A stretch of 64,000 nucleotides of DNA from Delphinapterus leucas (taxonomy: Eukaryota; Chordata; Mammalia; Artiodactyla; Monodontidae): positions 1,915,424 through 1,979,423 of the forward strand of contig NW_022098063.1 of assembly GCF_002288925.2 (NCBI RefSeq), in the 5' to 3' direction. The notes beneath the pieces are model-generated. The model saw nothing but the letters and a program-made list of their open reading frames with translations. It did not search any database and was not told the origin of the DNA. Positions 11,933 to 23,629 of this stretch are shown in pieces. How positions within the stretch are numbered: position 1 is the first letter of the stretch; each line of letters opens with the position of its first letter. The position numbers were made by a program, and so were the translations under genes.

Positions 11933-12120
11933 CTCCAACAAATATTTATTGAACTATTACTGATTACAGAACGCTGTGTTAGGGGCTACGTTGGAAGATA
12001 CCTAAAGATGTATAAAAATATGGTCTAGGTTTCTAAAATTTAATAGAAGATAGAGGCATGTAAACAAATGGTGTAAAGGAGAAAAGAGGAATGGGGACAA
12101 GTGCTAAGTTGAAGCTGAAC
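11933..12120 (-). mobile_element. L2 LINE 3' end, reverse orientation
   Basis: It starts with 'tccaacaaatatttattgaa' (11934-11953), the reverse complement of the L2 3' end. The 'gctgtgttaggggctac' block (11972-11988) and a 'agaggcatgtaaacaaatg' block follow in L2 order. Confidence 0.7.
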
Positions 12121-13462
12121 TTGACATTAAATGGTCTCAAGGTTGTACATTTGAGCAGCACCATTTCTGTCCATGAATGTCATACACTCTGTACTGTGTC
12201 CCAGAAAACAAAGCTATGGAAACTGGAGTGAATGGGAATCACAATTCCTTCCTAGGGAGCAATTGTGAAAGAGAAGTGTCCTTTTCAGTTTTTACATATA
12301 ATATTTGAACTTTGTTTTAATCTTATCTCAATCTACAATTTTATCTAGCTTTGCTTATTGCACCATAAATGCACCATGTCAGGGGCTCTTAGCAGGCATG
12401 ATATTCTACTACAGAGAGCTGCAAGCAGAACGAAAGAAAACTGAAAGCCCAAAGCCAACTAATGTTTCTAAGTTGCGGGCTCCATTTGGGAAAAATTCCC
12501 TCTGAACACCAAATCATATTTCTGGGGCAATCAATGTTTTTAATTAAAAACAGGCAATCCACATCCACTAAGTCTGACACATTTTGATCCTTTACATGTT
12601 AATTCATGAAGATGGAACTTCAATAGGCTAATTATTTTGCATCTAAAGATTCTTGTCCTCTGGCTCAGCCAGGTTCCAGACTCTGCTTTACAACTATTAG
12701 AGAAAGTGGAAGTGACATGATATATTTTTGTTGCAAGAGCATATGCCTTCTGGTTTGTGTCTGCAATAAACGTGGACACAAGATCAGCCCTGTTCCCATA
12801 CAAAGAGCAAATGGGTCATTATTGCCTCAGACAACTAAAGTAATGCATGAGCCCGGTTTACCCTGCAGTGTACCTTTTTTTTAGGTGTACGTAAGTGGGA
12901 GCCAACGGGAAGATACTTTGTCCTTTTTGCCTCTTCTCCATCAGCAATTCTGTCATTAATTCTACCAGTGCTTGTGCTTGAATAGAGCCATGAAACAAAC
13001 CAAGGACCAAGATATTTAAACTTTGAACGTGACTGGGAGCTGTGGTTGAATTTTATTAAGGCACATAGAGTTTAAGGTGGAAATAAACTTCAATAGATAC
13101 TCATGGTGGAGCTAGGAGAGAAAATCTTCCGAGGATACCAAGCCTTCCATGAGAAGTTGCTGAGAGAGTGAGGGGGAGAGAGGGGAAGAACAGAGGGATA
13201 GCTGGCTCCAGCTGTCTATGGAGCAGCTGGTTCTCTGAAGTTTCTCCAGCCGTGGATGCCTCACAAACACAACAGAAGCCACACTTCCCGAGTAATTCTG
13301 GGTACAATTGGAAAGGGTTGTATTATTCTACCAAGCAACGATGCCACTTGTTTTCCTCAGAGTGCTACTGATTTTAGATATCACTAGAGGAAAGTTCTAT
13401 ATTTGAAAGGATATTCCTAGCCAAAGCTCTCACCCTATGAAATACCATATCTACCCTCGTTC
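12121..13462. other. Repeat-poor unique sequence
   Basis: No repeat family, RNA gene or exon recognised. Open frames on both strands are short and mutually overlapping. Confidence 0.5.
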
Positions 13463-13477
13463 AAAAGGCAGAGACTC

Positions 13478-13688
13478 GGGGCTTCCCTGGTGGCGCAGTG
13501 GTTGAGAGTCCGCCTGCCGATACAGGGGACACGGGTTCGCTCCCCGGTCCGGGAAGATCCCACATGCCGCGGAGCAGCTGGGCCCGTGAGCCATGGCCGC
13601 TGAGCTTGTGCGTCCGGAGCCTGTGCTCTGCAACGGGAGAGGCCACAACAGTGAGGGGCCCGCGTACCGCAAAAAAAACAAAAAACAA
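13478..13688 (+). mobile_element. CHR-2 SINE, plus strand
   Basis: Standard CHR-2 body with a B-box variant (ggttcgctccc near 13534-13544) and an A tail broken by two C residues. The perfect 15-bp target-site duplication aaaaggcagagactc is at 13463-13477 and 13689-13703. Confidence 0.95.
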
Positions 13689-13703
13689 AAAAGGCAGAGA
13701 CTC

Positions 13704-14084
13704 CATTGACCCCCAGGGCACTGGATACATCTCAATAAGTTGATCAGACTGATGGAATTTACTAGCAACATGTATCTCCTAGAGAATGTTCAGAGGAGTT
13801 TAAGTTTGGGGTGCTATCTAGCTATTGCTGTTTTTCTAGCATGCTGATTATGTTGCTGTTTTTAATTATGCAAATGTACCCAGAGGCTTTGGCAGTAGGC
13901 AAAGGCTTTGTATAAACATGAGTAGACATGAACACATACACATCCATCCTGCTGCTGTCTTATCATCTCTTTGTGTCTATGATTTTTTTCAGTCCACTTC
14001 CATGTACAGCATTACCATAGCAATTACACACACATGCACACTATATTTTGCATTTTCTAAGAATTAACCCTCCAAATAAAAAAT
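13704..14084. other. Unique sequence
   Basis: No repeat family or exon recognised between the SINE and the purine tract. Confidence 0.5.
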
Positions 14085-14191
14085 GGGAAGAAAGAAAGAG
14101 AGAAAGAAAGAAAGAAAGAGAGAGAGAGAAAGAAAGAAAGAAAGAGAAGGAGAGAGAGAAAGAAAGGAAAGGAAAGGAAAGGAGGAAGAAA
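14085..14191 (+). repeat. Homopurine (GAAA)n/(GA)n tract
   Basis: 107 consecutive purines on the plus strand, built from GAAA, GA and GGAAA units. Mirror-symmetric homopurine runs of this kind can form intramolecular triplex DNA and are length-variable (general knowledge). The 78-codon frame through it (Lys/Arg/Glu only) is an artefact of the repeat. Confidence 0.95.
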
Positions 14192-15257
14192 TGAAGGAAA
14201 GAGACACCTTTCACATATTCTTATTTGCCACTTTTGCCACTGTAGTACTTTATCTAGGGGTCATTTTTCCTTTCTCATGTTTTAAAGATATTAGGGCCTT
14301 TCCATCAAAGGCTTTTTAGAGTATAGGATTCATAAGAAGGCAAGCCCCCACTGAATCCCATCCACGTCCCAAAAGAACTCATTAATAAGTTGTCGGAGTA
14401 ATAAGGCTATTTCACTGCATGGTTTATGGGAACAGCCTCTCTTTTAGGCTGTATCTGGATTTAATTGTAGACACCACATTCCAGTGTGGTAGCTGCTCAG
14501 GCAAGTGTGACAGTTCTCTCAACTGGCACCTCTTCTTTGCCTTCCTCATTGGATACTAGGGCCAGGATTCCTAGTAGGAATGTCCTTGTTTAGGGTGGTT
14601 TTCACACAAAAAACCCCAAAATAAAACACAATTTAGCTCTTATAGAGCTCACAATTCCATGTCTAGAAGTAGATGAATTGATTTCTGGGTTATCCATTGG
14701 ATTGTCCATGCATAGGAGCAATTTGTTTATAGCACCTGCTTATCCACTTTCCAATATGTCTGTCTCCAGGTTGAGTGACATTCACTTTTCTTTTAAGTGT
14801 CCAGGATATCAAGCTGCCCTCTGGCTCTTTAGGATGCATGTACTTTGGGAGGCCCTCCTTATAGGTCACTCCATGCACAGATATCTTTACTCCAAAATTA
14901 CTTGCCCTGTGTCTTCTTTCTTTAGTTTCTTGGCCTGTGACTAGATAGCCAACTGGATGTTAATTTAAACAAGAATCTTAAACAACAATTATAATTGTTA
15001 ATTTCATTACCCTACCCAAATAGCAATTATAAATTTTACTGCCCCTTTGATGGCAAATGATAAGAAACAACGGAATTTCAGGAATGTCAGCATGTATAGT
15101 AGGTACCCTAGTTCATGGAGTAATTTTAGAAATGGGAAGAAGGCAATGGCTTCTTCTGATTCTGTCCCATCTAACAACTGATATTTAAAATTCAACAGCT
15201 TATCATCTATAAGCTTAAAAATCGGAAGCAGAATGTAAAGGATACTACTTAATTCAA
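14192..15257. other. Unique sequence
   Basis: No repeat family recognised. Frames at 14678-14944 and 15007-15294 have no recognisable domain, codon bias or splice context. Confidence 0.5.
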
Positions 15258-15736
15258 TGTTCTGAACCTTGAGTCCACAGAATCCACAAGACATTCATGA
15301 ATGGGCATCAAAGGTGTAAAAATATTACATCTTTATTTTCACTAATCTCTAGCTAAATTTAGTATTATCTTCCATTATTACTGCAACATGTACAGTAATA
15401 TTAGCAGAAATTGCAACTTTGTAACCAACAGAAGTTAATGTATTTTCATATCATATTATGGTTGTTGCAAATATGGCAAAACATGGTTTTCCTTCATCAT
15501 TCCCTAGAAATTATAATCATTATTAGACTTGCCACCAGAATTTTGTTAGTGTGCTAATTAAAGTACATATATATTACAGTTTTAAAAAATATTTTGGTAA
15601 CTGTATTTCAATGTAAGTTATTTCTTTTATATGATTATTTTAAAATAATTTAAGAACATCATTCTGAGAAGGGGTTCCATAAGCATCCACTAGACTGCTG
15701 AAGTGGTCCATTGCACAACAGTTTAAAGAACCATTG
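15258..15736 (-). mobile_element. hAT-type DNA transposon, nearly full length
   Basis: The left end 'ttctgaaccttgagtccaca' (15260-15279) and the right end 'agtttaaagaaccattg' (15720-15736) are imperfect inverted copies of the 'caggggttcttaacc...' terminus of a mammal-wide non-autonomous hAT family. Interior landmarks such as 'aaaatattacatctttattt' (15319-15338) and 'cattctgagaaggggttcc' (15660-15678) lie in the expected order. It is about 480 bp with no open frame. I recognise the family by its text but will not commit to its name. Confidence 0.65.
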
Positions 15737-16372
15737 TTTTAAATCATTATTATTCATTTGCACCACAGTACAAAGAAAGGATCTGGAAGCAATTTTCACA
15801 GTTAAGAGGCTACTTCACACATGTGGTGGCAGAGGGAATTCATGGATGAAAAACGGGGTTCTAAGAAGTTGGGGCCATCAAAAGGCATAGTGGTATACTT
15901 CACTGCTTACATTTTCTATAGGGAAGAGGGCCCCCCCCAAAGTATAGGGAAACAACTTTTAGACACACACAACAAGATCAACCTTTTCCTCCAGCTTCCT
16001 TGTTTTTTATCCTGCCATTCCTCCTCTCTAATGCCTATTTTGATCATCCTATTGTTCATGATGCTTCCACCATAGGAAGGTAGAAGAAAACAAAACAGAT
16101 AGAGATTAAGCTAGAAGATATACAATCATGAGAGTAGCATTGATGAGATGCTAACATGGAAATTAGAATAAAATAGCAACCTAGAAATATTTTGCCATCT
16201 ATCCCTGGATCCTGGAAACTCAGTATATTTTTCCAGGAGGGACATTAGCCTCATAAGCACATTCCATATATCCAGGGGACCATAACTCCATTTGTACTTT
16301 CAGGCTAGTGAGGCCTAGGAAAAGTTGAATTTCTTTAGCAGTCAAAGTCCATTAAGACTCATGCCCCTTTCT
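15737..16372. other. Unique sequence
   Basis: No repeat family or exon recognised. A run of eight C at about 15930-15938 interrupts an otherwise random frame. Confidence 0.5.
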
Positions 16373-16513
16373 CTACATCTCTGTCTCTATTCCTGCCCTG
16401 GAAATAGGTTCATCTGTACTAATTTTCTAGATTCCACATATATGCGTTAATATACGATATTTGTTTTTCTCTTTCTGACTTACTTCACTCTGTATGACAG
16501 ACTCTATGTCCAT
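16373..16513 (-). mobile_element. Inverted 5' part of a small L1 insertion
   Basis: Reverse complement of the end of L1 ORF2 and the start of the 3' UTR. Read on the minus strand it encodes VSQKEKNKYRILTHICGI and a stop, as in the L1 at 23.6 kb. It abuts, head to head, a plus-strand piece of L1 3' UTR. Confidence 0.85.
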
Positions 16514-16755
16514 CGGGGAGGGTGGGATGAATTGGGAGATTAAGTTTGACATAAATACACTACCTACCATATGTAAATAGACAGCTAGTGGGAACCTACA
16601 GTATAGCACAGGGAGCTCAGCTCGGTGCTCTGTAATGACCTAGATGGGTGGGATGGGGGGGTGGTGAGGGAGGTCCAAGAGGAAGGGGATATATGTACAC
16701 ATATAGCTGATTCACTTCATTGTACAGCAGAAACTAACACAACATTGTAGAGCTT
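16514..16755 (+). mobile_element. L1 3' UTR, plus strand (second half of the same insertion)
   Basis: Begins with 'cggggagggtgggatgaat' (16515-16533), which in other L1 copies lies just downstream of the region found inverted at 16373-16513. It continues through 'gtatagcacagggagctcag' (16601-16620) to 'aactaacacaacattgta' (16732-16749), a little short of the normal L1 3' end. No A tail or clear target-site duplication remains. Confidence 0.85.
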
Positions 16756-16924
16756 GACATCCCCCACATCCATCATGTAGATCCTCAATTCCCTTCTCAA
16801 GCGCATTGGATTATATACAAACACTTGCAGGTTAATTATCTGGCACCCCTGTCCAAAAACAGTTTGCCAGCTTCAGTTATCTCTTGAGGTTGGGGCAGCA
16901 AGGAGGAATTGTTTTCAATTGTTA

Positions 16925-17142
16925 ACAGCAAAGTCTTTGGAACCAAGTGACATCATTTACACAATTGTGGACAAGGTATTTAATCTCTGCCTAGGCTTCT
17001 GGACTTGTAAAACTGGGACAACAAGAGTGCTTGCCTTGTAGGATGTTGTGAGGATTCAGTGAGGAAATAGGTGTAAATAATTGAGATATTGCCCGGCACA
17101 TAGTAAATATTCAGAAAATGCTACTCATTATTACTGTTGCTA
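16925..17142 (+). mobile_element. MIR SINE, plus strand
   Basis: MIR landmarks occur in order: 'aaagtctttggaacca' (16930-16945), 'acaaggtatttaatctctgc' (16971-16990), 'ggatgttgtgaggattcagt' (17041-17060) and 'gcccggcacatagtaaatat' (17091-17110). Confidence 0.85.
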
Positions 17143-18005
17143 TTATGCCTGCCCTATTCTTTCTCACCTTCTCTGGATCTCTCTCATTTAGTACTGCTTC
17201 CTGAAAAGCATCTAGGACTCCTACGTTTCCTACAGAAAACCAGGGTTGGCCCCTCCATGAGAACACTGAAAACTGTGACCAGGTCTTGCATTCCAGGCCC
17301 CGAGAACAGAATGTCGTTGATGAATTGGGGACACACTGGTTTCTGCACAGAATATGGATCTTACCTCTGCACCTCTCACACCCGTTTCCTAGGCACAAAA
17401 GCAATGTAATTTTGGGCCCTCTTAAATAATTTCCCTTAAGCATCAGTGAGAACCTTTTCTCTGTGTTTCATATTTCTTAATGATAAAGTGGGATAATAGC
17501 ATCTGCATTCTATGGTTTTCATAAAATTTAAATGTAGAGTATCTAACATCTAAACCAACCTCATTTCTTCGTCTCAAACTTAAGGTATGAACAGGCTGGA
17601 TCAGAGTTCAGAAAGCATCTATGCTCTATATGAAAATCAACATTTCTCTAAAGCAAAACAATTCCTTGTTGTTCTTGATGTTCAATTGCCCCACTAATGT
17701 GAAAGCAGGGAAGTGCAATCATAGTATTCATTAGGCTGAAGATACATATTCTTTGTCACTCTCCCCAATGATTAATTACTCATTTACTTTCTATTTGTCT
17801 CTCTTTTATAAACATGCTCTTTCTGTCTTCTGGAGCCAAAGGCAATACTATCAAGCCTGACTATGTTCTATTGTCTTGAGAACTCCAAATAAAAATGATG
17901 AAGATATCTTTTGGTTTAAACCAGAATATTCCAAACATTGAGCAACTGCTCAAGCAATTTCCTATTAGCTCATATTCATTTGGGAAATCATTTATGTATA
18001 AAAAC
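17143..18005. other. Unique sequence
   Basis: No repeat recognised. The overlapping frames at 17111-17443 (minus) and 17137-17409 (plus) lack any known domain and mostly cancel each other as chance ORFs. Confidence 0.5.
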
Positions 18006-18016
18006 AATCTTAGATT

Positions 18017-18896
18017 GGTTCAAGAGGGCAGAGTAGAAGGAAGTGCACTCACTACCTCTTGCGGGAGAACCAGAATCACAACTAACTGCTGAACAGTCAT
18101 TGACACTGGAACTCACCAAAAAAGATACCCCACATCCAAAGACAAAGGAGAAGCCGCAATGAGATGGTAGGAGGGGCACAATCACTATGAAATCAATCCC
18201 ATAACCGCTGCGCGGGTGACTCACAAACTGGGGAACAATTATACCACAGAAGTTCATCCACTGGAGTGAAGGCTCTGAGCCCTACATCAGGCTTCCCAAC
18301 CTGGGGGTTCAGCAACAGGAGGAGGAATTACCAGAGAATCAGACTTTGAAGGCTAGCAGGATTTGATTGCAGGACTTCGACAGGACTGGGGGAAACAGAG
18401 ACTCCACTCTTGGAGGGCACACACAAAATAGTGTATGCATCGGGACCCAGGGGGAAGAGCAGTGACCCCATAGGAGATAACCAGACCTACCTGCTAGTGT
18501 TGGAGGGTCTCCTGCAGAGGTGGAGGGTGGCTGTGGCTCACCTTTGGGACAGGACACTTGCAGCAGAAGATGTGGGAAGTACTCCTTGGCGTGAGCCCTC
18601 CTGGAGCCTGCCATTAGCCCCAACAAAGAGCCTCTGGCCTCCAGTGCTGGGTCACGTCAGGACAAAAAACCAGCAGGGAGGGAACTCAGCCCCACCCATC
18701 AGCAGACAAGCAGATTAAAATTTTACTGAGCTCTTCCCACCAGAGCAACACCCAGCTCTACCCACCACCAGTCCCTCCCATCAGGAAGCTTGTACAAGCC
18801 TCTTAGATACCCTCATCCACCAGAGGTCAGACAGCAGAAGCAAGAACTACAATCCTGCAGCCTGTGGAACAAAAACCACATTCACATATAGACAAA
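18017..18896 (+). promoter_or_regulatory. L1 5' UTR (internal promoter region)
   Basis: About 880 bp, richer in GC than the neighbouring DNA, leading directly into ORF1. In active L1s this region holds the pol II promoter (family knowledge). It looks complete at its 5' end but is diverged, so promoter activity is doubtful. Small frames on either strand (18339-18718) are not genes. Confidence 0.8.
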
Positions 18897-19786
18897 ACAA
18901 AAATGCAGAGGGCTATGTACCAGATGAGGGACAAGATAAAACCCCAGAAAAACAATTAAATGAAGTAGAGATAGAAAACCTTCCAGAAAAAGGATTCAGA
19001 ATAATGATAGTGAAGATGACCAAGGACCTCGGAGAAAGAATGGAGGCAAAGATCGAGAAGATGCAAGAAATGTTTAATAAAGACCTAGAAGAATTAAAGA
19101 ACAAACAGAGATGAACGATACAATAACTGAAATGAAAAATACACTAGAAGAAATCAATAGCAGAATAACTGAGGCAGAAGAATGGATAAGAGACCTGGAA
19201 GACAGAATGTTGGAATTCACTGCCATGGAACAGAACAAATTTAAAAAAATGAAAACAGCCTAAGAGACCTCTGGGACAACATTAAATGCACCAACATTCA
19301 CATTACAGGGGTCCCTGAAGGAGAACACAGAGGGAAAGGACCCAAGAAATTAATTGAAGAGCTTATAGTTAAAAACTTCCCTAACATGGGAAAGGTAATA
19401 GCCACCCAAGTCCAGGAAGTGCAGAGAGTCCCATACAGGATAAATCCAAGGAGAAACATGCTGAAAAACATAGTAATCAAATTGACAAAAAATTAAAGAC
19501 AAAGAAAAATTATTAAAAGCAACAAGGGAAAAATGACAAATAACATACAAGGGAACTCCCATAAGGTTAACAGCTGATTTCTCAGCAAAACTCTACAAGC
19601 CAAAAGGGAGTGGCACAATATATTTAAAGTGATGAAATGGAAGAAACTACAAACAAGATTACTCTACCTGGCAAGGACCTCATTCAGATTCGACAGAGAA
19701 ATCAAAAGTTTAATGATAAGCAAAAGCTAAGAGAACTTAGCACCACCAAACCAGCTCTACAACAAATGCTAAAGGAACTTCTCTAA
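18897..19786 (+). pseudogene. L1 ORF1 remnant
   Basis: Corresponds to ORF1p, the RNA-binding chaperone that coats L1 RNA in the cytoplasm. The Glu/Lys-rich coiled-coil part is readable around 18951-19111 and ends in a premature TGA (19112-19114). Further on, the region that would form the RNA-binding part is seen, with VPYRINPRRN near 19429-19458. The C-terminus reads QQMLKELL and a stop (TAA at 19784-19786). The total is about 296 codons if frames are ignored. The expected start codon region has no ATG in frame, and at least three frame changes are needed to read through, so it is dead. Confidence 0.88.
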
Positions 19787-19844
19787 GTGGGAAACACAAC
19801 AAAAGAAAAGGACCTACAAAAACAAACCCAAAACAATTAAGAAA

Positions 19845-22800
19845 ATGGTAATAGGAACTTATATATTGATAATTACTTAAATGTGAATGGATTAAATGCT
19901 CCAACCAAAAGACACAGGCTCGCTGAATGGATACAAAAACAAGACCCATATTTATGCTGTCTACAAGAGACCCACTTCACACCTAGGGACACATTCAGAC
20001 TGAAAGTGAGGTGATGGAAAAAAGATATTCCATGGAAATGGAAATCAGAAGAAAGCTGGAGTAGCAATATTCGTAGCAGATAAAATAGATTTTAAAATAA
20101 AGAATGTTACAAGAGACAAGGAAGGACACTACATAATGATCAAGGGATCAATCCAAGAAGGAGATATAACAATTATAAGTATATATGCACCCAACATAGG
20201 AGCACCTCGATACATAAGGCAAGTCTAACAGCTATAAAAGGGAAAATTGACAGTAACACAATAATAGGGGGGGACTTTAACACCTGACTTACACCAATGG
20301 ACAGATCATCCAGACAGAAAATTAATAAGAAAACACAAGCTTTAAATGACACAATAGACCAGATAGATTTAATTGATATTTATAAAACATTCCATCCGAA
20401 AACAGCAGATTACACTTTCTTCTCAAGTGCACATGGAACATTCTCCAGGATAGATCACATCTTGGGGCACAAATCAAGCCTCGGTAAATTTAGGAAAATT
20501 AAAATCATATCAAGCATCTTTTCAGACCACAGCGCTATGAGATTAGAGATAAATTACAGGGGAAAAAAAATAAAAAGCACAAACACATCGGAGGCTAAAT
20601 AATACATTACTAGATAACCAAAAGATCACTGAAGAAATCAAAGAGGAAATCAAAAAATAACTAGAGACAAATGACAAAGAAAACACAATGATCCAAAACC
20701 TATGGGATGCAGAGCAGTTCTAAGAGGGAAGTTTATAGCAATACAAGGCAACCTCAAGAAACAAGAAAAATCTCAAATAAACCATCTAACCTTATACCTA
20801 AAGGAACTAGAGAAAGAAGAACAAACAAAACCCAAAGTTAGCAAAAGGAAAGAAATTATAAAGATCAGAACAGAAATAAGTGAAGTAGAAACAAAGAAAA
20901 CAATAGCAAAGATCAATAAAACTAAAAGCTGGTTATTTGAAAAGATAAAGAGTCATCAAGAAAAAGTGGGAGTGGAATCAAATCAATAAGATTAGAAATG
21001 AAAAAGGAGAAGTCACAATGGACACCACAGAAATACAAAGCATCATAAGAGATTACTATATGCAACACTATGGCAATAAAATGGACAACCTGGAAGAAAT
21101 GGACAAATCTTAGAAAGGTATAACCTTCCAAGACTGAACCAGGAAGAAATAGAAAATACGAACAGACCAATCACAAGTAATGAAATTGAAACTGTGATTA
21201 AAAATCTTTCAATAAACAAAAGTCCAGGACCAGATGGCTTCACAGGTGAATTTTATCAAACATTTAGAGAAGAGCTAACACCCAACCTTCTCAAATTCTT
21301 CCAAAAAATTGCAGAGGAAGGAACACTCCCAAACTCATTCTACAAGGCCACCAACACCCTGATATGAAAACCAGACAAAGATACTACATAAAAGGAAAAT
21401 TACAGACCAATATCACTGATAAATATAGATGAAAAACTCCTCAACAAAATACTAGCAAACAGAGTCCAACAACACATTAAAAGGAACATACACCATGATC
21501 AAGTGGGATTTATCCCAGGGATGCAAGGATTCTCCAGTATATGCAAATCAATCAATGTGATACACCATATTAACAAATTGAAGAATAAAAACCATATGAT
21601 CATCTCAATAGATGCAGAAGAAGCATCTGACAAAATTCAACACTGATTTATTATAAAAACTCTCCAGAAATTGGGCACAGAGGGAACCTAACTCAACATA
21701 ATAAAAGCCATATATGACAAAATCACAGCAGACATCATTCTCAATGGTGAAAACTTGAAAGCATTTCCTCTAAGATCAGGAACAAGAAAAGAATGTCCAG
21801 TCTTGCCACTATTATTCAACATAGTTTTGGAAGTCCTAGCCCTGACAATCAGAGAAGAAAAAGAAATTAAAGTAATCCAAATTGGAAAAGAAGAAGTAAA
21901 ACTGTCACTGTTTGCAAATGACATGATACTATACATAGAAAATCCTAAAGATGCCACCAGAAAACGAGTAAAATTAATCAATGAATTTGGTAAAGCTGCA
22001 GGATACAAAATTAATGCACAGAAATCTCTTGCATTCCTATACACAAAAAACAAAAGATCAGAAAGAGAAATTAAGGAAGCAATCCCATTCATCATTGCAA
22101 TAAAAAGAATAAAATGCCTAGGAATAAACCTACCTAAGGAGGTAAAAGACCTGTACTCAGAAAACTATAAGACACTGATGAAAGAAATCAAAGATGACAG
22201 ATAGAGAGATTTACCATGTTCTTGGATTGGAAGAATCAAAATTTTGAAAATGAATATACTACCCAAAGCAATCTACAGATTCAATGCAATCCCTATCAAA
22301 TTACCAATGGCATTTTTTACAGAGCAGGAACAAAATATCTTAAAATTTGTATGGAGACGCAAAAGACCCCGAATAGCCAAAGAATCTTGAGGGAAAAAAA
22401 ATGGAGCTGGATGACTCAGACTCCCTGACTTCAGACTATACTACAAAGCTACTGTCATCAAGACAATATGGTATTGGCACAAAAACAAAAATGTAGATCA
22501 ATGGAACAGAATAGAAAGCCCAGAGGTAAACCCATGCACTTATGGTCAACTAATCTATGACAAAGGAGGCAGGATAAACAATGGAGAAAAGACAGTCTCT
22601 TCAATAAGTATTGCTGGGAAAACTGGACAGCTACATTTAAAAGAATGAAATTAGAACACTCCTTAACACCATATGGAAAAATAAACTCAAAATGGATTAA
22701 AGACCTAAATATAAGACCAGACACTATAAAACTCTTAGAGGAAAACATAGGAAGAACACTCTTTGACATAAATCACAGCAAGATCTTTTTTGATCCACCT

Positions 22801-23629
22801 CCTAGAGTAATGGAAATAAAAACAAAAAATAAACAAATGGGACCTAATGAAACTTAAAAGCTTTTGCACAGCGAAGGAAACCATAAACAAGACAAAAAGA
22901 CAATCCTCAGAATGGGAGAAAGTATTTGCAAACAAATCAATGGACAAAGGATTCATCTCCAAAATATACAAGAAGCTCATGCAGCTCAGTACTAAAAAAA
23001 CAAACAACCCAATCCAAAAATGGGCAGAAGACCTAAATAGACACTTCTCCAAAGAAGACATACAGATGGGCAAGAAGCACATGAAAAGCTGCTCAACATC
23101 ACTAATTATTAGAGAAATGCAAATCAAAAGTACAATGAGGTATCACCTAACACTGTTCAGAATGGGCATCATCAGACAATCTACAAACAACAAATGCTGG
23201 GGAGAGTGTGGGGAAAAGGGAACCCTCTTGCACCGTTGGTGGGAATGTAAATTGATACAGCCACTTTGGAGAACATTATGGAGGTTCCTTAAAAAACTAA
23301 AAATAGAATTACCATATGACCCAGCAATCCCACTACTGGGCATATACCCAGAGAAAACCATAATTCAGAAAGACACATGCACCCCAATGTTCACTGCAGC
23401 AGTATTTACAATAGCCAGGTCATGGAAGCAACCTAAATGCCCATCGACAGACTAATGCATAAAGAAGACGTGGTACATATATACAATGGAATATTAGTCA
23501 GCTATAAAATGGAATGACATTGGGTCATTTGTAGAGACATGGATGGATCTGGAGACTGTCATACAGAATGAAGTAAGTCAGAAAGAGAAAAACAAATATC
23601 GTATATTAATGCATATATGTGGAATCTAG
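19845..23629 (+). pseudogene. L1 ORF2 remnant (endonuclease and reverse transcriptase)
   Basis: About 3,785 nt, close to the usual ~1,275-codon ORF2p. In order one sees the endonuclease part with CLQETH near 19958-19975; a GDFNT-like motif followed by an in-frame TGA (20286-20288); and IDHILGHKSS with SDHSAMRLEI (20297-20602 frame). The reverse transcriptase follows, with [12 protein letters not shown] and FANDMILY in the 21755-22204 frame; FADD is expected, and the D-to-N change removes a catalytic aspartate. The C-terminal zinc-knuckle-like C-x3-C-x7-H-x4-C is intact (near 23200-23248). The end is NKYRILMHICGI and TAG (23627-23629). Many other stops and indels break it. Confidence 0.93.

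Noticed and set aside
14083..14319. Lys/Arg/Glu-rich frame
   Set aside because: Translation of the purine tract; not a protein.
17111..17443. 110-codon minus-strand frame overlapping a 90-codon plus-strand frame
   Set aside because: Mutually overlapping and partly inside a MIR, with no known domain.
22847..23455. 202-codon open frame as a gene
   Set aside because: It is the C-terminal part of the broken L1 ORF2, ending in a premature stop.
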